This document shows, one piece after another, positions 43,618 to 51,428 of a stretch of 64,000 nt of DNA. Position numbers and translations under genes: made by a program. The first letter of the stretch is position 1; every line of letters starts with the position of its first letter. Below the pieces are notes generated by a model that was not told where the DNA came from, did no database searches, and was given only the letters and a program-made list of their open reading frames with translations. Source of the stretch: Streptomyces guryensis (GTDB taxonomy: Bacteria; Actinomycetota; Actinomycetes; Streptomycetales; Streptomycetaceae); NCBI RefSeq assembly GCF_021261325.1, contig NZ_JAJSBI010000019.1, forward strand, positions 124,001 to 188,000, given 5' to 3'.

Positions 43618-44349
43618 TCAGACGTCCGACGACATCAGCGCCATGCCCAGCGGTGTCCGCTCGTACAGCACCTGATGGCCGTACCGGCGGGCGGTGAGCA
43701 GTCCGGCGTCCCGCAGCAGCGTCAGGTGTGCGTAGACGGAGGACGGGGCCAGGTCCAGGCGGTGGGCGAGGGCGCTGGTGGTGGCGGGCTCGTCGAGTGC
43801 GGCGAGCACGGCCGCCCGTCGGCGGCCGAGCAGCAGTACGAGAACGTCCGAGGCGCGGTGGGCGGGCCCGGCCCACAGGCCGCCGGTGCCGCGCGCCGGA
43901 CAGGCGAGCGTCGGCTGCCACGGGGGATCGAAGGTGCTGACCACGTCGGGCCAGATGAAGACGCTCAGCATCAGGACCAGGCGCTGACCGCCGAGCCGCC
44001 GCTCGTGCTCGCCCTTGAACTCGACGGTCAGCGCGTGCCGGCCGAACCGCCGGTTGATCTCCGGCAGCAGTCCGCCGGGCCCGGCCTCGGCCAGCCGCCG
44101 CGAGTGGAAGGTGACGTCGGCCTCCAGCAGGGTGCGGAGCCGGGGCCGGTCCGCGGCGACAAGGGCGCGCCAGGCCTCCTCCATTGCGTCCGGCAGTTCC
44201 TCGACCATGCGGGTGGGGTCCTTCAGCCGCCTCCGGGCCCGCGGGGGGTCGAGGGCGCCCGGGGGGCCGGCGCGCTGGGCGCGGTGTGCTGCGTGCTGCT
44301 CGCCGCTGAGGCCCGGCGGACCGAAAGGCGAGACGGGGCTGACCACCAT
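43618..44349 (-). CDS. ArsR-like winged-helix regulator (DUF5937 type), apparently N-truncated
   Basis: 243 aa from an ATG at 44349. The C-terminal winged helix is intact (RRRAAVLAALDEPATTSALAHRLDLAPSSVYAHLTLLRDAGLLTARRYGHQVLYERTPLG, about residues 175-235). The preceding domain (DAMEEAWRALVAADRPRLRTLLEADVTFHSRRLAEAG, then RLVLMLSVFIWPDVVSTFDPPWQPTLACPARGTGGLW) matches the helical domain of this regulator family. Members usually run to about 330 aa. Here the first about 100 residues (the domain beginning with a LRCRFAVSPLWET-like motif) are missing, and the gene runs head-to-head into marR. It may be partly functional or decaying. Confidence 0.65.
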   Translation of the reverse strand: MVVSPVSPFGPPGLSGEQHAAHRAQRAGPPGALDPPRARRRLKDPTRMVEELPDAMEEAWRALVAADRPRLRTLLEADVTFHSRRLAEAGPGGLLPEINRRFGRHALTVEFKGEHERRLGGQRLVLMLSVFIWPDVVSTFDPPWQPTLACPARGTGGLWAGPAHRASDVLVLLLGRRRAAVLAALDEPATTSALAHRLDLAPSSVYAHLTLLRDAGLLTARRYGHQVLYERTPLGMALMSSDV

Positions 44350-44374
44350 GTGACCGGCCGGTAAGGTCGGTTCC

Positions 44375-44884
44375 GTGTCGAAGCCGCTCAGTCTTCCTTT
44401 CGATCCGATCGCCCGCGCCGACGAACTCTGGAAGCAGCGCTGGGGAAACGTACCGTCCATGGCGGCCATCACATCGATCATGCGCGCGCACCAGATCCTG
44501 CTCGCCGAGGTCGACTCGGTGGTCAAGCCGTACGGGCTGACGTTCGCGCGGTACGAGGCGCTGGTGCTGCTCACCTTCTCCAAGGAGGGCGAGCTGACGA
44601 TGTCGAAGATCGGCGAGCGGCTCATGGTGCACCCCACGTCGGTGACGAACACCGTCGACCGCCTGGTGAAGTCGGGCCTGGTGGCCAAGCGGCCCAACCC
44701 CAACGACGGGCGCGGCACCCTCGCCTCCATCACCGACAAGGGCCGCGAGGTCGTCGAGGCGGCCACCCGCGACCTGATGGCGATGGACTTCGGCCTCGGG
44801 GCGTACGACGCCGAGGAGTGCGCGGAGATCTTCGCGATGCTGCGGCCGCTGCGGGTGGCAGCGAGCGACTTCGCCGAGGACTGA
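44375..44884 (+). CDS. MarR-family transcriptional regulator
   Basis: 169 aa from a GTG at 44375 (GTAAGGT upstream). The winged helix covers about residues 50-120: YEALVLLTFSKEGELTMSKIGERLMVHPTSVTNTVDRLVKSGLVAKRPNPNDGRGTLASITDKG (described in part). The C-terminus ends AASDFAED. It lies 43 bp upstream of a DUF3817 membrane protein gene and divergent from the truncated regulator. The target and ligand are unknown. Confidence 0.92.
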   Translation: MSKPLSLPFDPIARADELWKQRWGNVPSMAAITSIMRAHQILLAEVDSVVKPYGLTFARYEALVLLTFSKEGELTMSKIGERLMVHPTSVTNTVDRLVKSGLVAKRPNPNDGRGTLASITDKGREVVEAATRDLMAMDFGLGAYDAEECAEIFAMLRPLRVAASDFAED

Positions 44885-44927
44885 CCCGGCCCAAGATCTC
44901 CCGGAACGGGCGGTTACGCTCGACGCC

Positions 44928-45266
44928 ATGAAGAAGAGCGTGCTGACCCGCTACCGCGTCATGGCCTACGTCACCGGTGTGCTGCTGGTCCTGCTGTGCC
45001 TGAGCATGATCGCCAAGTACGGCCTGGAGGTCGGTGGTGCCGCGGACTTCACCCGCGTCGTCGCCATCGCGCACGGCTGGCTCTACGTGGTCTACCTGAT
45101 CTTCGCCTTCGACCTGGGCTCCAAGGCGAAGTGGCCGGTGGGCAAGCAGCTGTGGGTGCTGCTCGCCGGGACCATTCCGACGGCCGCCTTCTTCGTCGAG
45201 CGGAAGATCAGCCACGAGCTGGAGGCGAAGCTCACCGAAGGTTCGCCCGCGGTCGCCAAGGTCTGA
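44928..45266 (+). CDS. DUF3817 membrane protein (second of two)
   Basis: 112 aa, three hydrophobic helices (about residues 12-31, 42-63 and 74-92). The family motifs are RYRVMAYVTGVLLVLL, IAHGWLYVVYLIFAFDLG and LWVLLAGTIPTAAFFVERKISHELEAK. It is the same family as the gene at 35.4 kb and lacks the thiamine-binding partner. The last 35 bp overlap the tail of the convergent frameshifted gene. Confidence 0.88.
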   Translation: MKKSVLTRYRVMAYVTGVLLVLLCLSMIAKYGLEVGGAADFTRVVAIAHGWLYVVYLIFAFDLGSKAKWPVGKQLWVLLAGTIPTAAFFVERKISHELEAKLTEGSPAVAKV

Positions 45267-45967
45267 CGATCACCGAGGTGACGGCCGCCGGGCCGCCGTG
45301 GGCCAGACCCTTGTAGGTCACCGTCCGCGACGGCCCGAGCTCGTCCGCGAGCTGCTGCGCCGGCGCCGAGCCCTGCCGGAACAGCCGGTCCCATTCGGCG
45401 TCGTACCTGCCCTCCTCCCGGTCCCGCACGTCCAGGTCGAGCGTGTCATCGATGCTCCGCGCCCACCCGTACAGACCGGCGACCAGGCCGTCGGACAGAT
45501 CCAGCGCGGCTGCGGGATCGTCGGGGAGGAAGTCCCCGAACCCGTCGGAACGCAGCGGACCGTACTTGAACTCGCCCTCGACCGTGATGTCGACGGGGTG
45601 CGGCGGGCTGGCGTGGCCGTCGCGTTCCCAGTGGAGACGGTCGCAGCCCCAGCACAGCCCCTTCACCGTGCGTCGGCCTTCGTCCCAGTAGCGGACCGCC
45701 CAGGAAGGGCCGAGGTGCCGGGCCGGGCGCTGGGCCGTCGGCAGGCCCCGTTCGTCGTGCGGAGGGCCGGACAGGGACCAGGAGCGCAGGGCCTCCAAGA
45801 GGTCCGCGGGCAGGGCGAGAGCGGTGTCCTCCAGCGCCGAGCCGACGGTGAAGGAATCGGGGTCCTCGTAGGTCCTCGTCCCACCGGCCGCCCGCGGGCG
45901 GCTCGTACAGCGGGGACGGCTCGCCCCGGGCCTGCACGAGCAGGTGGCGTGGTTCTTCAGGCGTCAT
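45232..45967 (-). pseudogene. Frameshifted gene of unknown function
   Basis: The N-terminal frame from the ATG at 45967 reads MTPEEPRHLLVQARGEPSPLYEPPAGGRWDED. The remainder, from DPDSFTVGSALEDTALALPADLLEALRSWSL to HGGPAAVTSVIVRPWRPRANLR, is in another frame. The switch coincides with a 10-bp tandem duplication (GGTCCTCGTA at 45861-45870, GGTCCTCGTC at 45871-45880). Deleting one copy restores one continuous frame of about 241 codons through GRWDEDPDSFTV. The protein family is not recognised; it is acidic and soluble, with a CWGC pair. The gene is probably inactivated unless the sequence has an error here. Confidence 0.7.
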
Positions 45968-46042
45968 ACGCCACAAGGTAGGGCTTTTCCGATAACGTGC
46001 CGACGTTTCGGATCGGGCGGCCGCCCGCTGGCCGCCCTCGAC

Positions 46043-46066
46043 ATTTACTAGGACGTCCTAGTAAAT
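46043..46066. promoter_or_regulatory. 24-bp perfect palindrome at the icmA start
   Basis: A flawless 24-bp palindrome with core TACTAGGACGTCCTAGTA (46046-46063) and A/T arms ends 8 bp before the icmA ATG. It overlaps where the ribosome site and leader lie. It is a strong candidate operator for a dimeric repressor. Confidence 0.85.
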
Positions 46067-46074
46067 TCGAGGGT

Positions 46075-47775
46075 ATGGACGCTGACGCCATCGAGGAGGG
46101 CCGCCGTCGCTGGCAGGCCCGGTACGACGCTTCGCGCAAGCGTGAGGCCGACTTCACCACGCTCTCCGGGGATCCCGTGGAGCCGGTGTACGGGCCCCGG
46201 CCGGGGGACACGTACGACGGGTTCGAGCGGATCGGGTGGCCGGGGGAGTACCCCTTCACGCGCGGGCTGTATCCGACCGGCTACCGAGGGCGTACGTGGA
46301 CCATCCGGCAGTTCGCCGGGTTCGGGAACGCCGAGCAGACCAACGAGCGCTACAAGATGATCCTCGCCAACGGCGGGGGCGGTCTGTCCGTCGCCTTCGA
46401 CATGCCCACCCTCATGGGGCGCGACTCCGACGATCCGCGCTCGCTCGGCGAGGTCGGGCACTGCGGGGTCGCCATCGACTCCGCCGCCGACATGGAGGTC
46501 CTGTTCAAGGACATCCCGCTGGGCGACGTGACGACGTCCATGACCATCAGCGGGCCGGCCGTCCCCGTCTTCTGCATGTACCTCGTGGCCGCCGAGCGGC
46601 AGGGTGTGGATCCGGGGGTGCTCAACGGCACGCTCCAGACCGACATCTTCAAGGAGTACATCGCGCAGAAGGAGTGGCTGTTCCAGCCGGAACCCCATCT
46701 GCGGCTGATCGGCGACCTGATGGAGTACTGCGCGGCCGGGATCCCCGCGTACAAGCCGCTGTCCGTCTCCGGCTACCACATCCGCGAGGCCGGCTCGACG
46801 GCCGCGCAGGAACTGGCGTACACGCTGGCCGACGGGTTCGGGTACGTCGAGCTGGGCCTGAGCCGCGGGCTGGACGTGGACGTCTTCGCGCCCGGGCTGT
46901 CCTTCTTCTTCGACGCGCACGTCGACTTCTTCGAGGAGATCGCGAAGTTCCGTGCGGCCCGGCGCATCTGGGCGCGGTGGATGCGGGACGTGTACGGGGC
47001 GAGGTCCGAGAAGGCGCAGTGGCTGCGCTTCCACACGCAGACCGCCGGTGTCTCCCTGACCGCCCAGCAGCCGTACAACAACGTCGTGCGTACGGCCGTG
47101 GAGGCGCTGGCGGCGGTGCTCGGCGGGACCAACTCGCTGCACACCAACGCCCTGGACGAGACCCTCGCGCTGCCGAGCGAGCAGGCGGCGGAGATCGCGC
47201 TGCGCACCCAGCAGGTGCTGATGGAGGAGACCGGGGTCGCCAACGTGGCCGATCCGCTGGGCGGTTCGTGGTTCGTCGAGCAGCTGACGGACCGGATCGA
47301 GGCGGAGGCGGAGAAGATCTTCGAGCGGATAAGGGAGCGCGGGCTGCGGGCGCATCCCGACGGACAGCACCCCATCGGTCCGATCACCTCCGGGATCCTG
47401 CGCGGGATCGAGGACGGGTGGTTCACCGGGGAGATCGCCGAGTCGGCCTTCCGGTACCAGCAGGCGCTGGAGAAGGGCGACAAGCGGGTCGTGGGCGTGA
47501 ACGTCCACCACGGGTCCGTCACCGGCGATCTGGAGATCCTGCGGGTCAGCCATGAGGTGGAGCGGGAGCAGGTGCGGGTGCTCGCGGCACGGAAGGCCGG
47601 GCGGGACGAGGCGGCGGTGCGTTCCGCCCTGGACGGCATGCTCGACGCCGCGCGCTCGGGCGCGAACATGATCGGGCCGATGCTGGACGCCGTACGCGCG
47701 GAGGCGACCCTCGGCGAGATCTGCGGGGTGCTGCGGGACGAGTGGGGGGTGTACACCGAGCCGGCGGGGTTCTGA
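46075..47775 (+). CDS. icmA: Isobutyryl-CoA mutase large subunit
   Basis: Coenzyme-B12-dependent radical enzyme interconverting isobutyryl-CoA and n-butyryl-CoA, linking valine breakdown to butyryl-CoA and polyketide starters. From the ATG at 46075 (GAGGG upstream) the protein has exactly 566 aa, the length of known IcmA. The substrate-selecting residues are those of Icm, not methylmalonyl-CoA mutase: Phe80 (IRQFAGFG) in place of Tyr and Gln198 (YIAQKEW) in place of Arg. The B12-binding domain is absent, as expected, because it is carried by the separate IcmB subunit. icmB is not in this window. The start sits just past a 24-bp palindrome. Adenosyltransferase (7.8 kb) and MeaB-like GTPase (29.3 kb) are likely support factors. 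Confidence 0.96.
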   Translation: MDADAIEEGRRRWQARYDASRKREADFTTLSGDPVEPVYGPRPGDTYDGFERIGWPGEYPFTRGLYPTGYRGRTWTIRQFAGFGNAEQTNERYKMILANGGGGLSVAFDMPTLMGRDSDDPRSLGEVGHCGVAIDSAADMEVLFKDIPLGDVTTSMTISGPAVPVFCMYLVAAERQGVDPGVLNGTLQTDIFKEYIAQKEWLFQPEPHLRLIGDLMEYCAAGIPAYKPLSVSGYHIREAGSTAAQELAYTLADGFGYVELGLSRGLDVDVFAPGLSFFFDAHVDFFEEIAKFRAARRIWARWMRDVYGARSEKAQWLRFHTQTAGVSLTAQQPYNNVVRTAVEALAAVLGGTNSLHTNALDETLALPSEQAAEIALRTQQVLMEETGVANVADPLGGSWFVEQLTDRIEAEAEKIFERIRERGLRAHPDGQHPIGPITSGILRGIEDGWFTGEIAESAFRYQQALEKGDKRVVGVNVHHGSVTGDLEILRVSHEVEREQVRVLAARKAGRDEAAVRSALDGMLDAARSGANMIGPMLDAVRAEATLGEICGVLRDEWGVYTEPAGF

Positions 47776-47886
47776 GGGCCGGAGCCGCAGAAGAGTTTAT
47801 GGAAATGTGACCTGCCTCCTTTTCCACGATCGTTCCCGTGCATAACATCGCCCCGTCGACTCTGCCGATCCCCAGGGGAACTGACG

Positions 47887-48897
47887 GTGCGTAAGCTTTT
47901 CAGGCCCAGGGTGTGCCGGGCCGCCGTGGCGATCGCGGTGGCCCTGCTGCCGTGTGCCGCGCTGGCCCCGGTCGCCTCCGCCCATGGCGGTCGTCCGGCT
48001 CCGGCCAACCCGGCCGCCGCGCGGCTCGACGCCTACTGGAGCGCGGCGCGGCTCACGGCCGCGCGGCCCGTCGACACGGGTCTGGAGGCGGACTCCGCGC
48101 CCTCCAACCTGGAGACGGACTCGGTCTCCTCCACCTCCTCCTCGGCGGTGGACGGTCCCCGACCGGGCGAGTACATCCCGCCCAGCCACAGCTTCGACGG
48201 CATGTCCCAGGTCGGAACCTTCTTCTGGACCGACGTCAGCGGCACCGGGCGCAGCTGCAGCGGCTCCGTGGTGCGCAGCTCCGGGCGCGACCTGGTGCTC
48301 AGCGCCGGCCACTGTCTGCGCGGCTACTCCGGCACCTCCCCCCGCCGCAACCTGGCCTTCGTGCCGCGCTACCACGACGGACAGAAGCCGTACGGAGTCT
48401 TCCCGGTGCGCGCGAACGGCGTCTACGTCCCGCAGGAGTACTACGACCTGAAGGAGCACGCGGGCGCCGAGTACGACTACGGCTTCGCGGTCACCGAGCC
48501 CAACCAGGACGGGACGTCGCTGGAGGACGCGACCGGCGGGGTGCAGCTGCTCACCGACACCGGGTACCACCACGCCGCCGTGCGGATGATCGGCTACCCG
48601 GGAGGAGCGGACAAGCCGCTGGAGTGCTGGAGCCGGACCACCCGCTGGGACAGCGACGACCCCGCCGACCCGGGCAGCTTCCCGCGCATCGCCTGTGACG
48701 CGTTCGTGGACGGCACCAGCGGCGGACCGATGCTGGTGCCGTGGCCGGGCGGCTGGGCGGTGATCGGGGTCATCGGCGGCTACCACACCGGCGGTTACAC
48801 CCCCCAGATCTCCTACAGCGCCTACTTCGGCAAGAGCGTCCGGGCCCTGTACGGCGACGCCGTCACCGGTGCCCCGCCGGCGGGCCCGACGTCCTAG
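47887..48897 (+). CDS. Secreted trypsin-like/V8-like serine protease
   Basis: 336-aa exported protease from a GTG with AGGGGA upstream. The signal peptide covers about 1-32 (VALLPCAALAPVASAHG). A Ser/Thr-rich pro-region follows, then a chymotrypsin-fold domain from about residue 105 with the catalytic triad His142 (LSAGHC), Asp197 (YDYGFAV) and Ser278 (DGTSGGPML). Cysteine pairs flank the His (RSCSG..GHC) and precede the Ser (LECWS..IACDAF). It probably acts on extracellular protein. It is monocistronic and convergent with the TetR gene. Confidence 0.92.
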   Translation: MRKLFRPRVCRAAVAIAVALLPCAALAPVASAHGGRPAPANPAAARLDAYWSAARLTAARPVDTGLEADSAPSNLETDSVSSTSSSAVDGPRPGEYIPPSHSFDGMSQVGTFFWTDVSGTGRSCSGSVVRSSGRDLVLSAGHCLRGYSGTSPRRNLAFVPRYHDGQKPYGVFPVRANGVYVPQEYYDLKEHAGAEYDYGFAVTEPNQDGTSLEDATGGVQLLTDTGYHHAAVRMIGYPGGADKPLECWSRTTRWDSDDPADPGSFPRIACDAFVDGTSGGPMLVPWPGGWAVIGVIGGYHTGGYTPQISYSAYFGKSVRALYGDAVTGAPPAGPTS

Positions 48898-48911
48898 GGC
48901 GGCGAACACCG

Positions 48912-49541
48912 CTACGGCTGCCGGGTCTCCGCTCCGAGGCCGCCGAGGAGCAGTGCCGTGAAGTCGCGTACCCAGTCCTGGTCGGCGGCGTGGCCGCTCA
49001 CCAGGGTGCGGTGGACCACCGCACCCGCGACCACGTCGAAGATGAGGTCGACCGTGCGGGCGGCTTCCTCCGGGTCGGTCTCGGGGGGCAGTTCGCCGCG
49101 GCCCTGGGCGCGGGAGCGGCCCTCCAGGACCAGTCTCTTCTGGCGCTCCACGACCGAGGAGCGGATCCGCTCGCGCAGGGCGTCGTCGCGGGTCGACTCC
49201 GCGACCACCGCCATCAGGCCGCTCGCCGCCTCCGGGCGGGCCAGGATCGCCGCGAACTGCAGGACCACGCCCTCGATGTCGGCGGCCAGGGAGCCGCGGT
49301 CGGGGAGGACGAGTTCGTCGAAGAGCTCCGCGACGGCATCGACCACCAGCTCGTTCTTGCCCGCCCAGCGGCGGTAGAGGGTCGTCTTCGCAACCCCGGC
49401 CCGCGTCGCCACGTCTCCCAGGGTGAGCTTCGACCAGCCCTGCTCCACCAGGGCCTCCCGGGTGGCCGCGAGGATCGCGGCGTCCGCCTCGGCGCTGCGC
49501 GGGCGTCCCGAGGCGCGGGTGGCGGGAGTGCGGCTCTGCAT
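48912..49541 (-). CDS. TetR-family transcriptional regulator
   Basis: 209 aa from the ATG at 49541. An Arg-rich N-terminal arm (RTPATRASGRPRS) precedes the HTH at about 20-66 (DAAILAATREALVEQGWSKLTLGDVATRAGVAKTTLYRRWAGKNELV, described in part). The C-terminal domain resembles the TetR_C_16/AefR-like group (PEAASGLMAVVAESTRDDALRERIR). It is divergent from the thioredoxin-like gene, with a palindromic operator candidate in the gap, so it probably controls itself and perhaps that gene. Confidence 0.92.
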   Translation of the reverse strand: MQSRTPATRASGRPRSAEADAAILAATREALVEQGWSKLTLGDVATRAGVAKTTLYRRWAGKNELVVDAVAELFDELVLPDRGSLAADIEGVVLQFAAILARPEAASGLMAVVAESTRDDALRERIRSSVVERQKRLVLEGRSRAQGRGELPPETDPEEAARTVDLIFDVVAGAVVHRTLVSGHAADQDWVRDFTALLLGGLGAETRQP

Positions 49542-49624
49542 ACCACGACCATAACCGGCGGTTCCTGTGAGGCCGTGAGGGAGATCACCGGGGGGTGGTA
49601 CCCGGGAGGCACCCAGTGCCATTA

Positions 49625-49641
49625 CGCTACGACTCGTAGCG
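49625..49641. promoter_or_regulatory. Palindromic TetR operator candidate
   Basis: CGCTACGACTCGTAGCG is a perfect 7-bp inverted repeat around ACT, 84 bp upstream of the tetR ATG and 160 bp upstream of the thioredoxin-like start. The size and TACGA/TCGTA half-sites are typical of TetR-family operators. Confidence 0.75.
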
Positions 49642-49801
49642 AAAGCTCGTGAGTGACTCCATGGGCGGCGACCACTGGCGTGGGGTGGGGACCCGGCGTC
49701 GAACAGAACGCAACAGGACCGGCTTTCTCAACGCACGGGGGTCCGGGGGTTTCCCCCGGGGTATGCAGCACTCATGCGCGGGAACGGGGGAGGATAGACG
49801 C

Positions 49802-50782
49802 ATGCAGCCACGGAACATGTCCATGAGCGGAGTCGTCGACCTCGCCGCGGTGAAGGCGGCCCAGGAGGCCAAGGCGAAGGCGGAGCAGGCGCGCGCCGAA
49901 GCGGCCCGGCAGGGCGGCGCCCCCGGCGCCGTCTCCCCGGCCGATCTGGTGATCGACGTCGACGAGGCCGCCTTCGAGCGCGAGGTCCTGCAGCGGTCCA
50001 CCGAGGTGCCCGTCGTCATCGACTTCTGGGCCGAGTGGTGCGAGCCCTGCAAGCAGCTGAGCCCCGTGCTGGAGCGGCTCGCCGTCGAGTACGACGGGCG
50101 CTTCCTCCTCGCCAGGATCGACGTCGACGCCAACCAGATGCTGATGCAGCAGTTCGGGGTCCAGGGGATCCCGGCCGTCTTCGCCGTGGTGGCGGGGCAG
50201 GCGCTGCCGCTCTTTCAGGGGGCGGCCGGTGAACAGCAGATCCGGCAGACCCTCGACCAGCTCGTGCAGGTGGCCGAGCAGCGCTTCGGTCTGACCGGCC
50301 TGACCGTTGACCCCGACGCCGAGCCGGGCGGCGCCCAGGCCGCGGCCGAGGAGTTGCCGGCCGGGCCGTACGACGCGCTGCTCGAGGCGGCCGTAGGTGC
50401 CCTGGACTCGGGGGACTTCGGCGGTGCCGTGCAGGCGTACAAGAACGTGCTGAGCGAGGACCCGGGCAACCCGGAGGCCAAGTTGGGCCTCGCCCAGGCC
50501 GAGTTGCTGCAGCGGGTGGGCGGCCTCGACCCGCAGCAGGTGCGCAAGGACGCCGCCGAGAAGCCGGCCGACGCGGAGGCCCAGATCGCCGCGGCCGATC
50601 TGGATCTGGTCGGCGGCCATGTGGAGGACGCCTTCGGGCGGCTCATCGACACCGTCCGGCGCACGGTCGGTGACGACCGCGATGCGGTGCGTCTGCGACT
50701 GCTGGAGCTCTTCGAGGTCGTCGGGGCGGATGATCCGAGGGTGGCGGCGGCCCGCAGGGCCCTCGCGCGGGCGCTGTTCTGA
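49802..50782 (+). CDS. Thioredoxin-domain protein with TPR-like C-terminus (CnoX/YbbN type)
   Basis: 326-aa cytoplasmic protein from the ATG at 49802 (GGGGGAGGATAG upstream). After a charged Ala/Glu/Lys helix (about 15-40), the thioredoxin domain spans about 47-155 with the active site WAEWCEPC (Cys80, Cys83) and the cis-proline region GIPAVF. Residues about 185-326 are tetratricopeptide-like helices (AQAYKNVLSEDPGNPEAKLGLAQAELLQRVG). The combination is that of YbbN/CnoX, a redox chaperone that holds clients for DnaK/GroEL. Here both cysteines are kept, so it may also be a reductase. Confidence 0.92.
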   Translation: MQPRNMSMSGVVDLAAVKAAQEAKAKAEQARAEAARQGGAPGAVSPADLVIDVDEAAFEREVLQRSTEVPVVIDFWAEWCEPCKQLSPVLERLAVEYDGRFLLARIDVDANQMLMQQFGVQGIPAVFAVVAGQALPLFQGAAGEQQIRQTLDQLVQVAEQRFGLTGLTVDPDAEPGGAQAAAEELPAGPYDALLEAAVGALDSGDFGGAVQAYKNVLSEDPGNPEAKLGLAQAELLQRVGGLDPQQVRKDAAEKPADAEAQIAAADLDLVGGHVEDAFGRLIDTVRRTVGDDRDAVRLRLLELFEVVGADDPRVAAARRALARALF

Positions 50783-50867
50783 GCGGGGCGGAAGCCCGGT
50801 TCTGACCAGTCGTTAAACACCAGGGCATGTGATGCCCGAGTGAAAGATTTGCCGGAGGAACGTCAGT

Positions 50868-50905
50868 GCGGCCGCGCTTTACCAAATCTTGGTAAACGCG
50901 GCCGC
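50868..50905 (+). terminator. Long stem-loop downstream of the thioredoxin-like gene
   Basis: 50868-50885 pairs with 50889-50905 over 17 bp with a single bulged C and loop ATC; the stem combines a GC-rich base with TTTACCAA/TTGGTAAA at the top. It is either a terminator or a structured operator for the downstream export operon. Confidence 0.55.
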
Positions 50906-51034
50906 TGTTACTGGGAGTAAGTTCCGGGCGTTGATCTGTCGGTTTCTGTCCAACGATCAATAGTTTTGTCCTGGCCCCCGGCTGCACCCTCTGTCGCCAC
51001 CCGAGACCTGTGGGTCGTCCTTCGGTTATCCGCC

Positions 51035-51052
51035 CGTTACTACCCAGTAACG
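51035..51052. promoter_or_regulatory. Inverted repeat CGTTACT/AGTAACG upstream of the DUF6230 operon
   Basis: CGTTACT (51035-51041), 4-bp spacer, AGTAACG (51046-51052). The same TTACT/AGTAA half-sites with a 3-bp spacer occur at 50908-50920. Recurrence within 130 bp suggests a regulator that binds both. Confidence 0.5.
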
Positions 51053-51428
51053 AAGCCCCTTGTGCGGGCGGCGAGAATGCACCACGATCGGCGACGCTCG
51101 GTCCTTTCCCGTACCCCGACAGCCGGTTGGGTCGCGGGAGTTCCTGGGTCCCCACCGAGCAGGGCCTGTGCCAGTGGTGCCGGCTCTTGGGCAGGGGGGT
51201 CTTCGCCGACTCGGCGAAGCCTGTCCAGCAAGGTTGTGCGTGATGCGTGTCAGGCGCGACCAGTGGTTGTCGCTCGGGGGTGATCGCCGGTGATCGGTGC
51301 GCGGTTCGCGCCTCCGAGTGCGGGCGCTCTCCTTCCCGAGGACGTAGCACTTCTCCCATCCCTGCCCGGCTGAGCCACCGACTGGGGGCAGTCAGGGCCA
51401 GGAGATGTACGTCCGAGAAGGAGGAAAT

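Larger units (their letters stand above)
50783..51428. other. 646-bp regulatory leader with several inverted repeats
   Basis: No convincing gene lies between the thioredoxin-like stop and the DUF6230 start. Structured elements are a small hairpin GGGCAT-gtg-ATGCCC (50823-50837), a 17-bp stem with one bulged base and loop ATC (50868-50905), TTACT-ggg-AGTAA (50908-50920) and CGTTACT-accc-AGTAACG (51035-51052). The first may end the upstream transcript. The TTACT/AGTAA pair recurs and looks like an operator. The last 350 bp before the ATG hold no repeat I can identify; a long 5' leader or a non-coding RNA cannot be excluded. Confidence 0.55.
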
